In this document: positions 38,661-50,362 of the stretch, piece by piece
How positions within the stretch are numbered: position 1 is the stretch's first letter
Layout: each line of letters starts with the position of its first letter
From: Nageia nagi
Lineage: Eukaryota > Pinophyta
Length of the DNA: 64,000 bases
Reading direction: 5' to 3'
Assembly: GCA_050084985.1 (NCBI GenBank)
Contig: JBITNC010000001.1
Span: 81,220,001-81,284,000, forward strand
Notes under the pieces: generated by a model
Told to the model about the DNA's origin: nothing
What the model saw: only the letters and a program-made list of their open reading frames with translations
Database searches by the model: none
Made by a program: the position numbers and the translations under genes

Positions 38661-40463
38661 AATTCTTCAATAGGCTGAGACCCCAAGAGTCACTAAAAGA
38701 CTATTATTCTTTCATAATCACACTTTGAAGATAGCGTAACATTTTGCCATTATTTATTCTTTCATCCCTTTCACTTAATTCCTATTTCTTGCTTCCCTTT
38801 CATTTTTTTTGTAAATATTGAAATTGATCTTTATTCTTTGTACTTAGTCAATTTTATCAAATTTTACTTAAGTCTAGGTAGTTTCAAGTGCTATCAATAG
38901 TTTGGGTGTTGTCTATATATATAAGCATTAAATATTTTATTTTGTAGCTTAACTACTATCTCATTCAAAAGTGGGTGTTTTCATAATTCCTAGAAGTTGA
39001 ATATAACATAATCGGGTGTTTTCTAGTAACTATACATAGGTTTGAGATCATAAGGCACTATCAATATGTCAAATTCATGTTTGGGAAGTGATGTAGTATG
39101 ATCAAGAAATACCATAACATGTAAGGAAAGTAAATGTCTAATTTTGATCCAAGTATTATAGAAGTATATGTATTTTCGGGAAGAATTGTAAATATGAGTC
39201 TCTATAGAGTTAAAATTACTAGCGGCTAATGTTATAAAGCCCATGGATTTCCAGAGAGAAAGTTCTATCATACATCCAAAATTAGAGGGATATATTTTAG
39301 AAAGTGCATCCTCTAGAGCCCTCTAATTTTGAGTGATGATATCATATTTTTGTGTAAAATAGCTAGGTTCTAAGATGATCATTAATGGAAGTGCTTAGAG
39401 GATGTTCAATAGGAGATATTTTAGGGAGTTCATCTTCCAGAGCCCATTGATTTTGAATGATGATGTTAGAAATTTTACCAAAAATTGATGAGTGTTAAAG
39501 TAAGTCTCTGCCATTAAGAAATCCCACCAAAGGAAAATAGAGCCTACTATACTAAAATAAGAATAATGAGTTAAATAGAACTCTCGGGTTCACTTAATCA
39601 TGAGATTTTGAACCTCAAGTATCTATCAATGTGTTGACTACAAATAATTTCCACATGACAGTAATAGTTATTCCTTGGATATCAATGATACACCCTTAAT
39701 TACTCTCACTATTCCATGCAACCCAGAGCTACAATAATCATCATAAGTGGTTATACAGAGTTAGATGGGTTCTATTAGAGCATAGAGACAAATGGTACCA
39801 ATCAAGCCAATGGACCATACCTTCACAATTAGATACAATTATAGTATGGTGTAGTCAACAACAGATTAGAGGGATCATGCTTGGGAAGTATAGTAATTTA
39901 GAAATAATAAACTTCTAGACCTTGGCATTGATTGTACTTAGTCATTGTGTAATCTAGCATAGTTGTAATTATAAATTGTATATTTGTAAATAGTTCTTTA
40001 GGATGTTTTTAGTCAATGAAGTAATTAAGTGCAATAATTATGGACAACCACCTAATTGTAAATATTAACATATAAATAGTGGATTGTTATAGGTCCAAAA
40101 GGTCAAACATTCTAAAAAATTTGCCTAGTTTATCAAATGTTTTCATGTGTGATAATACAATGCAATGATTCTTTTCCCTTTATAGTTTGTGGTTGTTTGT
40201 TATGTTTTGTAAATGTTATGCATGAAGTATTATCTTAAGTTGTGGCTGTGTATTGTGATTGCAAGACCCTAAGAATAAGATTGTCTCCTATTCTTATACT
40301 TGGCTATGGATTATTTCCTACATCGTGATGCCCAAGCTAGTTAGTGTTCATTTTCTTTCTTTATTTAATGTGTTCATCTCTTTCCTATTAATCTTATCTT
40401 TCTATCTCATTGCAGTTACTTTTAACCTTTACCATAGATAGGAACCAATCTATAACATGAAGA
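38661..40463. other. Unassigned intergenic sequence
   Basis: No convincing gene. An imperfect direct repeat around GATATATTTTAGAAAGTGCATC (about 39289) and GAGATATTTTAGGGAGTTCATC (about 39413) contains the shared CAGAGCCC/TAGAGCCC and GAATGATGAT/GAGTGATGAT blocks. Open frames here are short and unconserved. Confidence 0.4.
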
Positions 40464-42120
40464 TTGAGTAGAAAACCCCAACCAACGCACTATCCTACCA
40501 TTGTTTGCTCTTTCAAGAACCCTACTATCATAGGTAATGGAGAACATGAACAAACCAAACCCTTGAGGTTACATTATACTGATAAACAACACACTATCCA
40601 TAAATTAGGTTATACACTACACCTAAACAATTACAAAACTATTATGATTGGCCATACACTTGCAAAATATTTTACTATAGATCTTGATATTTTTATCTCC
40701 AATTTTGTTAAGGTTCAAAAACTTCATGTCAAAGGGAAAGCTAGTTTAGAAAGAAATCATCACATTGTTGATCATACTCTAACTATCAAGACCATCATTG
40801 AAGAATATAAATCTAATAAACATAGGATCTATTATTATTTTATTAATTTTAGGAAGGTATTTTATACTATTCCAAAATAGTTACTACTTCATAGGTTGAA
40901 GGATTTAGGAAAATTTCCAAAGAAGGTTACTTTGTTGGTTATGTCCTTATTTGAAAAATTTATTAGATAGGTTGAAATTGGATCTATGACAACAAACAAT
41001 GTTTACAATACCATAGGGGTTAAATAAGGATGTCTAGTTTCACTTACACCCTTAATATTGTATATTGATGAATTGGAGATGCTCATTATGGAATATTTGA
41101 ATAATATAATAGGTTTCTTACTTTTTAGTAGTGTTATTACTATTTTCTATTTAATGATTATATTATCCTAATATCACACACAACAACAAGACTTCACCAA
41201 TAGCTGAACATACTTAACACATACTCTGACTTGCATGACCTAGAAGTTAGTCTCCAAAAAATAAAAATCATGACATTCAACCTACAAAAGAAAGATCTCT
41301 CAGTTTATCACATCATACACATACTTTGGTGTTCTTCTCACAGGACCTACCTTCAAGTTGATCCTTGCATCTCAAGAAAGGTTAAACAAAGGTTATGTTT
41401 CCTTAAGACTCTTTGAAAAAGTGATGCTTTTAGGTTTAGTTTCAAGACATCAACATGAATATCAGACTCTTCCACACTCTTGTTACTCCTACACTAATCT
41501 ATTGCTATGAAATTTGGGAGTTTGATGCTTGTCCATTATTTACAACAACACTATTTCATATTATATTTTTGTTGTGTAGACTTTATTGTATGAAAAATAT
41601 TGATGAGCTGGTTTGATATGATATCCATATTTAGCACTATAGTCAATTCAATACAATTGGCCAATCAAGGGGTAAAAAATTGTTGGTATGTTTAAACTAC
41701 AATCTTATTTCAATCTCTTGACTTGAACATCATGGGATCTCCTACTAAGTCATTAATCAATGCATTGTATTCTAATAAGGAGATTTGAGATAAGATTTTT
41801 TCAACATATATAGGAATTATTTGGATTGATCCAAAGGAATCTTTAATACTAAAAATGCTCCATTACTCTTACTTTTATCTCCAACTAGAGAATGGATTGA
41901 TCGCTACTCCAAAATATAACCTGATACAAATGTCACTCAACCTTAGGTTTCCTATAGCCTAGCTACAAGTTTTCTCCCACCAATTGCATATTGAGTTAGA
42001 TCATCACTTCCCTAGAGATCAACATATTTGGAAATTTTGAAATCTTGATGTCAAATTTGAGGAGCATTTCATTTTCACTTGTCTTGTTTACTATGAGATA
42101 CATGGTAGATATTATTGCTT
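40464..42120 (+). pseudogene. LINE (non-LTR) reverse transcriptase remnant
   Basis: Plus-strand RT of non-LTR type. The first open part (40464-40880) has NYKTIMIGHTLAKYFTIDLD, ERNHHIVDHTLTIKTIIEEY and YYYFINFRKVFYTIPK. These match the RVT_1 blocks YRxIxVxxxLxKLxxxxL, HQTxDxIxxLxxIIEE and FIDFxKAFDxVP, with the catalytic Asp of FxDF replaced by Asn. Next are a GVKxGCLVSL relic of GxxQGCPLSP (about 41008-41043) and a YADD region lost near 41140. A C-terminal part (about 41230-41540: LEVSLQKIKIMTF, DPCISRKVKQRLCFLK) follows. A relic resembling a C-terminal Cys/His region (HFIFTCLVYYEIHGRY) ends near 42110. Dead copy. Confidence 0.82.
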
Positions 42121-42711
42121 ATTCATAAACATCTATACACTAAAATCTTATATTAGTAATTAATTATGAATACCAAAGATACATCTCCCTTTTCATTAGG
42201 GAATTATTCAAGCTTAAGAAAGTCCTACTTAGTAATATTTTGAAGAAGACAACTAAATCTAGACTCATCCCTTCATTCTTCCATCCTTAAGAAGCCATAA
42301 CTAGGAAGCGATAGGGTGACCATTAAAAAGATACAATAAGATCAATTGACTATTGACTCCAACAAAGACCATCTATGATGACATCGAACTCCTACATCAC
42401 TCACTTATTTTCAATATTAAATGTAGCAAGTAATCCTTGATTTGCAAATTTTGTATATTATTTATTATACTTGTTAGTTATTTTATTTATTTTCTCTTGA
42501 GATGCATTAGGCACTCCCATTGCTTTTGTATAAGTCTATCTTACTATCCCATTGACCTCTTTTAGTCACCAATGGACATTAATATAAAATTCAAATTCAA
42601 ATTCATTAGAAGATTCCATATCTCAAGATCCTCACAAATCAAGATCATGTTGATCATTGCCTTTGTATGTGAGGAATAATTTACTTGAGCAATATGATCT
42701 CTACACTTGCC
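42121..42711. other. LINE 3' part or unassigned sequence
   Basis: This continues from the LINE RT relic without a readable domain. There is no poly(A) tail or target duplication that I could fix. Confidence 0.35.
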
Positions 42712-43400
42712 ATTTGGCATTTACAAAGATACTTCTACAACCAACTCTTCTTGTCATGTCAATGTCTAGGGCATTTGGTCGACCACCTCTTAGCTAATTG
42801 TGGGTTGAGGTTATGGCTGTGGTACTAATGGCTCGTATGATAATACTGGTCCTAGAGATGATTCAGGTGATATTAATGAGCTTCGACATTATATGGAGGA
42901 AGATGTCAAAAATTTGCACAATCCTCCCATCGCATAAACTTAATGATGGCTTAGTCTCTTTACTCATTTTTTAATAAATAATATTAACAAAATTTCATGA
43001 GTTCTAAGACTATATAATTTTTGTTGCTTCTCCTAACCCTCTTAAATTAATTTCAACTTATATGCAATATATTTTAAATCCACCTTCTTTATATATATAT
43101 ATTTTCTAGATAGGGGTATTTTAGAATCGCTAATGCTCAGTTACACTATTTCTAAGAGGCAAGTTAATGATTGAATAAATATTTGATTAAATGTAATTAA
43201 AAAATAACATTTCAGGTAGTTTTGTGTTAGTATCAATAAGAATTATTTTTAGAATATATATATATATATATTGTTATTCATACAAAGATAAAACTACCTA
43301 GAATGTTATCCTTTAATTACATTTAATCAAATGTTTACTCAATCATTGATTTATCCTTCACAAGTGGTGTAATTGAACATTTGTAATTCTAATTACCCCT
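42712..43400. repeat. Block D, second copy, with a micro-inversion
   Basis: It aligns with 34029-34700, except that about 43101-43258 is the reverse complement of about 34411-34570. The second repeat unit (about 43270-43400) is in normal orientation. (TA)n tracts lie at both inversion edges (43089-43101 and 43254-43272). Confidence 0.82.
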
Positions 43401-43705
43401 ACACATCTCTAGACGCAAATAAATTGGAGTCATGTTAATCTTAATCGAGCTGAAATTTTATTTGGTCAAATATCAAATATATTTGAAATTAGAGTAATAA
43501 TTGCTCTCAACAATTCTGAAAGGCTTCCGAGAATATCAACTTCAAAAAAATGGTAAGTTGAGGAAGGTTTTATCCCAATAGGGATGGGCTGCTCACTGCA
43601 CCCTAAACATAGATTGGAAAGAAAAGAGGTCATCCCGAAGAGCTAATTCCGTGGTCTCCATCGTTCTCCTGCTCCACCTTTATACCTGCCAATCGGCCAG
43701 TCAAA
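43401..43705. repeat. Laccase-upstream module, copy C (laccase-proximal)
   Basis: This is the copy in native position, about 260-565 bp upstream of the laccase start codon. Two other copies occur at 33739 and 34701. It contains no AC element that I could find; the candidate regulatory sites lie downstream of it. Confidence 0.8.
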
Positions 43706-43827
43706 ATTCTATTTGATACTGTCGCTGCTTAAAGCTACCGCCCATCTGTTTTACAGGACCGAGACAAGAGTTGGTATTCCTTTCTTGCTACGCATATCAT
43801 AAGCCCATCGCTGTAACAAAATTGTGC

Positions 43828-43834
43828 ACCAACC
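43828..43834 (+). promoter_or_regulatory. AC element (ACCAACC), candidate MYB site of the laccase promoter
   Basis: ACCAACC matches the AC-II type element bound by R2R3-MYB regulators of lignin and phenylpropanoid genes. It lies 26 bp upstream of the TATA box and 132 bp before the ATG, a normal place for such a site. A 7-mer can occur by chance, so position and gene context carry the call. Confidence 0.6.
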
Positions 43835-43859
43835 CATGACCGCCCCTTACAATATTTGT

Positions 43860-43867
43860 TATAAATA
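43860..43867 (+). promoter_or_regulatory. TATA box of the laccase gene
   Basis: TATAAATA lies 99 bp upstream of the start codon and would place transcription start near 43890. An ATG at 43893 opens a 26-codon frame that ends at TAG 43971-43973, overlapping the laccase start. It would act as an upstream ORF only if transcription starts before 43893. Confidence 0.7.
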
Positions 43868-43965
43868 TGAAAGGCTTAGGGTGTAGTATTGCATGAGCAA
43901 GCAAGAATCCCATATTGTTACATTATATCCATTGCCCAAAACGAGAACAGCGGAGAGAGGAAGCG

Positions 43966-46194
43966 ATGGTTAGATCGGGAGATAGTTGTTTTTGGTTTTG
44001 TGACAGAATTCCTCAACTGCTAGTGCTGCAATTTTTGTTGGGCATGTTTGTTTTACTCACACCCGCCATAGCAACGCATTGGCAGACAACCAGACATTAC
44101 AAATTCGACGTAAGTAAACAAGACGTCTTGATTTTGTTGTTCCTTTCCGAGGGATATGTCCTATTGATATTAAGGATGGCACTCTGATGATGTGATGCAG
44201 GTGAGGGTGAAGAACGTAACTCGTCTTTGCAAGACAAAACCTCTGGTAACGGTGAATGGCAAGTATCCAGGACCTACTATCCGCGCCCGCGAGGGTGATC
44301 GCGTCGTCATCAAAGTCACCAACCACGCCAAAGACAACGTCTCCATTCACTGGTAACGAGACGGATACACTCTATTACCCAATTGCATTGCGTTAACTTG
44401 AGCATTATGTCACGTATAGATACCTAACTGATGGGTGTTGAATTTGACCTATAAAAATGAAGGCACGGCATTAGACAACTGAGAACTGGATGGGCAGATG
44501 GTCCTGCTTATGTCACTCAATGCCCAATTCAAACAGGCAACTCCTACGTCTACAACTTCACCATCACCGGACAGAGAGGAACTCTGTGGTGGCACGCTCA
44601 CATTTCATGGATAAGGGCTTCTGTCTACGGAGCCTTCATCATCTATCCCAAACACCACCAGTCCTACCCATTTCCAAAGCCGTATGCAGAAGTTCCTATT
44701 ATTTTTGGTGAGAGTGATATGAGACGAATGTTAGCTCTAGCATATCTTTGTTTTAACAACATGATGATAATGAGTTAAGAATATGGGTACGCAGGAGAAT
44801 GGTGGAATGCAGACACTGAGAAAGTGATAAACCAATCTCTTCAGACGGGAGCAGGTCCCAACGTCTCCGATGCTTACACTATGAACGGACTCCCTGGGCC
44901 TCTTTACAACTGTTCCAATATTTCAGGTAATGCTACGAACTCAACCCTAGACATAATATGAGCTACACACTTAGATGTATAGATTCAGATCTGATTATGC
45001 ATTTGGATGTGGATGCGCAGATACCTTGGTGATGAATGTTGTCCCGGGGAAAACATATCTCCTTCGTCTAATCAACGCTGCACTCAACGACGAACTCTTC
45101 TTCGGCATCGCCAATCACAGCATGACAGTGGTAGAGGTGGATGCAGTCTACACCAAACCCTTCCAGACGAATACCATCATGATAACCCCAGGCCAAACCA
45201 CAAGCGTACTCCTCAGAACCAATCCCACTACTAATGCAAGCAACTTCTACATGGCAGCACTTCCGTACGCCACAGGCCAGGGAACATTTGACAACTCCAC
45301 AGTCGCAGGGATCCTGAGCTACGCCAACTTAACCGCAAATGCTAGTGTTTCCAACTTCACTCTTACTAACACTAGTTTTATGATGCCGAGCCTTCCAGCA
45401 CTGAACGATACCTCATCCGCCACCAACTATACAAATAAGTTAAGAAGCTTAGCAAATGCGCAGTTTCCAGCACTGGTGCCGCAGACAGTGGACAAGAAAT
45501 TCTTCTTCACGGTGGGTCTGGGATTGAACTCATGCCCACAAGGGCAGACTTGTCAAGGCCCTAACGGAACCAAATTCACCGCCGCCATCAACAACATTTC
45601 GTTCGTTTTGCCCACCACTGCTCTGCTGCAAGCGCACTACTTTGGGCAGAAGAAAGTGTATAGGACCAACTTTCCGGACAATCCGCCGTTCCCTTTCAAC
45701 TACACGGGGAATCAGCCCAACAACACGAACGCCAAGAACGGGACGAGAGTGAGAGTGCTGGCATTCAACGCAACGGTGCAGTTGGTTCTGCAAGACACGA
45801 GCATCGCGGGCGTGGAGAACCACCCTCTCCACCTGCATGGGTTCAACTTCTTCGTGGTGGGCATGGGGTTCGGCAACTACAACGAATCAAGCGATGCGCC
45901 GCAGTTCAACCTCGTCGACCCTCCCGAGCGTAACACGGTGGGAGTGCCCTCTGGCGGGTGGGTTGCACTGCGCTTCAGAGCGGATAATCCAGGTTGTACT
46001 TTGAACTGCAATTTTGTTATTTGTTTATATGATGATGGAGAGTAATGTAAATGTGGATGTCAGGAGTGTGGTTCATGCATTGCCATCTGGAGGTTCACAC
46101 CAGCTGGGGATTGAAGATGGCGTGGGTTGTGAAGAATGGCAAGGGACCTCTTCAATCTCTCCTTCCGCCGCCGTCAGATCTTCCGCCCTGCTAA
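43966..46194 (+). CDS. Laccase (multicopper oxidase), six exons, 591 aa
   Basis: Exons: 43966-44109, 44201-44352, 44463-44707, 44795-44926, 45021-45992, 46064-46194. The five introns are 71-110 bp, all GT-AG, and phases fit to give 1776 bp ending in TAA. The product oxidises phenolics such as monolignols in the cell wall, using four coppers to reduce oxygen to water. A signal peptide (hydrophobic about 17-34, probable cut after AIA36) precedes the mature start. All four copper motifs are intact: HWHG (98-101), HAH (143-145), HPLHLHG (492-498), and [12 protein letters not shown] (554-565, Cys555, probable axial Leu565). Many N-glycosylation sequons and a DLPPC end are typical of plant laccases. 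Length and six-exon structure are normal. No stop or frameshift is seen. Exon GC is much higher than the flanks. The lignin role is inferred from the family and the AC element; the clade is not assigned. Confidence 0.95.
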
Positions 46195-46301
46195 AACACA
46201 AATCACCGCAGGCTCTTCTCATCGTGCTGCTTTTCGTCTCCCGATGTTCAAACAAACGAAAATAGTTGCGTTTTGTTAGAGTGAATTATGTCCTACTTCT
46301 C

Positions 46302-46307
46302 AATAAA
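46302..46307 (+). terminator. Laccase poly(A) signal (AATAAA)
   Basis: AATAAA lies 108 bp after the stop codon, followed by a second overlapping AATAAAT-like sequence. It is a suitable near-upstream polyadenylation element. Confidence 0.65.
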
Positions 46308-46323
46308 ATAAATCTGAGTCCTA

Positions 46324-46612
46324 CATTTTCTTTTTGCCCATGTTTTTATACTGGTAGTTTAAGAGATAAATCACGATGGAGCTTCAGTCAATATCTTTGC
46401 TTTGTTCAACTAAAATCGAAGTGAAGAATCAACATCCAGAAAATGTCTAGTGGGCACCAACTAAACACACTGAATAATTCATGGTAACTTCAAACAATGC
46501 AACTTTTTACAAAGCTTACAATTAGCATATTGTTAACTTATAAAAGCATATGGAGAATTCGTAACATATGATTAACACTATGGAGAATTTGTAACATATG
46601 ATTAACACGCAC
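46324..46612. repeat. Laccase 3' flank, copied at 50113-50362
   Basis: From CATTTTCTTTTTGCCC to GTAACATATGATTAACA this matches 50113-50362 with small differences. A short internal duplication (GGAGAATTxGTAACATATGATTAACA) occurs only here, at about 46552 and 46581. Confidence 0.85.
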
Positions 46613-47019
46613 ATACAAGTTGTTAGTGGTACCACTCTATATCGTACCTTTTATTATGTTGTTATATTTTTTAATCATGATAAGATAGGTTCCACTTTTC
46701 AAAGTGACATTATGATATTATTTATGGATTAAATATAATCCTTGAAGTGTATATGCTTATATATTATTTAAATCGAAGCAAAAGAGATAATTTGAAGGTT
46801 TGAACATGATCTTTGAAAGGCAAAGTTAATATTAGATTTAAGATTCAATATAAGATAAGATTGCATTCTAAGAAATGTCTTTTTTATATTTCTTCTAGAT
46901 ATTATGTTTCATTATCTCTAAAAAAATGTATATAAGTTGATTTTAATAAATATAAATCAATTATGAAAATGCTTTATACTAAGAAGTATAAAGTGTTATG
47001 GATCTTATAAGGTAAAATT

Positions 47020-47232
47020 CAAACTACCAGGAAGTTAATCTCTTATATGTAAGATAAGTGGAAACAGTTTACATGATTCCTAAATGAAGATGTTGAATTT
47101 AATTGGGATTAAGAATATAAAGAAACTCCAAACTATCAGAAAGTTAATCTCTTAGGTGTAAGATAAGTGGAAACAATTTACAAGATTACTAAATAAGGAT
47201 GTTGAATTTGGGACTAAGAATATAAAGAAACT
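47020..47232. repeat. Tandem duplication, unit about 105-109 bp
   Basis: Two adjacent units (47020-47128 and 47129-47232) share AACTAxCAGxAAGTTAATCTC, GTAAGATAAGTGGAAACA and AGAATATAAAGAAACT in order, with a few substitutions and a short indel. Confidence 0.88.
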
Positions 47233-47539
47233 TTTGGTGTTATCAAGAAAAATCACTTAGCCCTTTTTTTTGTTTCTCCTATTCTAGAAAGATACTTATT
47301 ACTAGATATTTTAGCCATAACATGTGCAATATGAGGCAAGTTAGTATAAAATGATAAAGAAGGAAAAAAAAAGAAGTAATGCTTAGCTATAACATTTTTC
47401 GAAAAGACATTTAGATTGTATATATTGAGTAACAAAACTTATGTATTAGTAAAACCATTTCTTTGAGATGCATATTATGGGCGGATGTAAGAAGTTGGGT
47501 CCACTTAAGGTGGACACTTATTACTTGGAAAACAAGTGG

Positions 47540-47680
47540 GCTAAAATGAAATTTCAATTTTTAAAGATCGAAGTTTCATTTTGGTTCCACATCCTGAACC
47601 AAAAATGAAATGAAATTTTGGTCTTTTATAATTGAAATTTCATTTTTGGTTTGGGATTTAAAGACCAAAATTTTATTTCG
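47540..47680. repeat. Nested inverted repeats, possible hairpin or MITE relic
   Basis: 47606-47626 (GAAATGAAATTTTGGTCTTT) is the reverse complement, with one mismatch, of 47660-47679. A second pair, TTTCATTTTGGTTC near 47574 and GAACCAAAAATGAAA near 47596, makes a smaller hairpin next to it. No flanking target duplication was fixed. Confidence 0.7.
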
Positions 47681-48194
47681 TAAAACTATAACCCCAACCT
47701 AAAAGCCTCATTGGACCTCATTCTCTCCTCTCCAAAATGAGATTTTGGGTTTATGGTGATATGAGGCTGTGCTCCAGAATGATATTTCATTTTTTTGTAC
47801 CCTAAATCCATTTTTCATTTCCTTGCATCCTCCTTGCAACCCTCTCTAGCTATTTGGGTACCCTGTTTCTTCCATGTCTACTTTTTTTGCAATAAAATGA
47901 AGAATTTGGTAAAAAATTAAGTTATTTAGGGTTTATTTTTTACTTATTTTTTCAATAATATTACGGTTTACATTTTACTATTTTTTCAATCTTAAATGTT
48001 AGATGGTTAACACCTGTAGAATATTAGAATTGAACAATTTGTAGGTATTACAATGTAGATATCGTAGAAGATAAGACTTGAGCTTTCTCTTTTTTTGCTT
48101 ACTTTACAAAGTGTTTTGGATGTTTGCCTATGCCCAAGTCTATGTATAGATTAACTAACGATCTCCCCTACCTACTCATATGAATTTTTAAATT

Positions 48195-48640
48195 GATGAT
48201 TTGCAATGTACACTAGAATTAGACAATGAAAATCTTCCCTTCAAATGCTACCTTTACCAAGAGTATAACCAACTTACTCATTAGATTGCAAACCAAGAAT
48301 CTCTTCCTTGCATTTTGGGTGATGACTTGAATGTTATAAGACACGTACGAGAAATTGAATGAGGGATAATACATATTAAACCATGCATAAATATATAATT
48401 TAATGAATTCATAGACCATTTACATGTAACATACACCTTTTATAAAAATGGGACCTTCACTTGGTCAAATAAAAAACTATTTGATCAAAGAATCCAAAAG
48501 AAAATTGAATGCTTTATATTATCTACACATTAGATGGAAAATAAGATTATTCTTTAGTTATAATTTCTTCCAAATCTAGTAGGTAAAATAATTATTTAAT
48601 GACTTTTTATTGGGAAGAGCCTTCAAAACCTCAAGCTTCT
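48195..48640 (+). pseudogene. LINE endonuclease (EEP domain) remnant
   Basis: The plus strand reads LPCILGDDLNVI, FNEFIDHLHV, NGTFTWSNKKLFDQRIQKKI and ECFILSTHWM. These match the C-terminal half of LINE APE-type endonucleases (GGDFNxI, FxxFIxxxxLxD, FTWSNxR, ERLDRFLVSxxW). Several stops interrupt it. The RT expected next is absent; the LINE RT relic at 40.5 kb lies upstream and is of a different order, so the two are not shown to be one element. Confidence 0.75.
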
Positions 48641-48757
48641 CTCTTTTGATTCCAAAAACTATTGTTATATCATTTTTGATATATTGGTCTTAACTAAAGA
48701 AAGGAAGTGATGATACCATAATGACTGACCCCATGGAGAAGATAAAGATCCTAAAAA

Positions 48758-50112
48758 GATTCAAAAAAAGGATATCATTTCATTAAGTCTAACATGCCCA
48801 TGTAATGGATATAAAAGGTTTCTACAAATTAATTTTTGAATATAAAAATTAGCAAATCCATCATGTACTACGAACATGTTTCTTTCAAAACCTAAAAAAA
48901 AAATGTTATATTTTAATTAGATTTTTTTATTTTGTTAGATATAAGACAACAATGCTAATACTACCTTAATGATGTTAATTTTGAAATGGTAAACAATCAT
49001 TTTTAGAAAGATTTAAAAATCATGAATAGAATTAGAAGGTCATTTGTGGAACCATTCAAGGTCATATTTCTCAAGACTATAAGGGAAAATCTTAAGTTAT
49101 AACATATCATCATGAATGAAAGTTTTGCATGATAATTGTAAGTAACAAATAAGAAGAGTAGTATTTTCTTTCACCTTAAATATTAGAAATTTTATAATGT
49201 TGAGCATAGGGAAGGGAAAGATATAAAATCTTACAAGATAAGATATTACTTATCAAGTTAGTGTAATCAAAATGATTATTACTAGGATCATCATAGATGG
49301 TGTTCAATTCCTCTTACATTTGCTTTCCTTCATCTTGGTATTGTTATCAAATAGAATAAATTAGGTTAAGGATAAATATTTGAGGGTTGATAGGTTTTAG
49401 AATCACTATAATATTTTGATAAAATGATGTAATATTTTGGATCAATAAAAAACTAGGATGAGAGGTCATTGTAATATTTAATTTTTACAAAGGGAAATTA
49501 GTTGATGTAGATGACATAAGAAAATAGAAGAGGTTGATTATGATTAGGATTGGGTAACTCAATATCTAATAATTAACACTATACTGGATAATAATTATAA
49601 CTAAAGTAAATATGAAAAGTAATATAGATAACATATATTTAATAATACATATTTGATTTAACTCTTACTCTTGATCTCAATTAATTAGATATGTTTGGTA
49701 TAAATTTTTAATCTTATAACCAAAAAATCATATGAATAAAATTATTTTAGATTGAAATAAAATGATCCAAAATGAAGTATTATTAATGTCCATAGTAAAC
49801 CGAAAGCGACCCAAGGTACTAAGAAAATAGTACATTGAAAACTATAAATAGGGGGGTAAAAAGTTCCAAACCAAAGAGAAAATAAAGAATAAATACAAAT
49901 AGTGAAAAACATATTATATGAAGATGAGGGATCATCCATAATGAGGAATCTATCTCAGCCTCATGAACTAGTCTCTCCTATCATCAGAATTTTATGAATC
50001 ATTATTGAAGAAATTATTGATTTATGTTTATGTGTCATTGATTTGGATTCCCAATGATCTATAAGTAAGCTATCTAATGAGATTTTTGGTGTATGTATGA
50101 TTTGGTGATTGT
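48758..50112. repeat. Empty-site paralogue of the gag/PMD insertion locus
   Basis: 48766-49717 matches 16613-17483, and 49713-50060 continues without a break into sequence matching 31189-31490. A single CTTAT target lies at 49713-49717. From about 50064 the match jumps to about 32600, an internal deletion of about 1.1 kb relative to the 31-kb copy. This copy shows the locus as it was before the 13.7-kb insertion. No coding content. Confidence 0.85.
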
Positions 50113-50362
50113 CATTTTCTTTTTGCCCATATTTTTATATTGCTATTTTAAGAGATATATCATGATGGAGCTTCAGCCAATAGCTTTGCTTTGTTCAACT
50201 AAAATCGGAATGAGGATCCAACACCCAAAACATTTCTTATGGGCACCAACTAAACACTAAATAATTCATGGTAACTTCAAACAATGCAACTTTTTACAAA
50301 GCTAACAATTAGCATATTGTCAACTTATAAAAGAATATGGAGAATTTGTAACATATGATTAA
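50113..50362. repeat. Stranded laccase 3' flank
   Basis: 250 bp equivalent to 46324-46612, with no laccase exon beside it. The left junction with the 32.6-kb-type flank occurs at CATTTTC, a 7-bp string shared by both parents (32645-32651 and 46324-46330). The right junction enters gag of the PMD element at 50363. Confidence 0.85.

Larger units (their letters stand above)
46613..48190. other. Unassigned AT-rich sequence
   Basis: No gene identified. It holds a tandem duplication of about 107 bp (47020-47232) and a palindromic stretch at 47540-47680, each listed separately. Confidence 0.4.

Noticed and set aside
43915-43965. Upstream in-frame extension of the laccase N-terminus from a TTG
   Set aside because: TTG is not a usual nuclear start. 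The ATG at 43966 gives a proper signal peptide, and the extension would add a charged leader before it.
45530-45838. Minus-strand frame inside the laccase
   Set aside because: It lies wholly within the GC-rich fifth exon of an intact laccase, which explains the open frame.
40464-48640. One LINE combining the RT relic (40.5 kb) and endonuclease relic (48.2 kb)
   Set aside because: In LINEs the endonuclease precedes RT; here it lies 6 kb downstream with the laccase between, so they are reported as separate relics.
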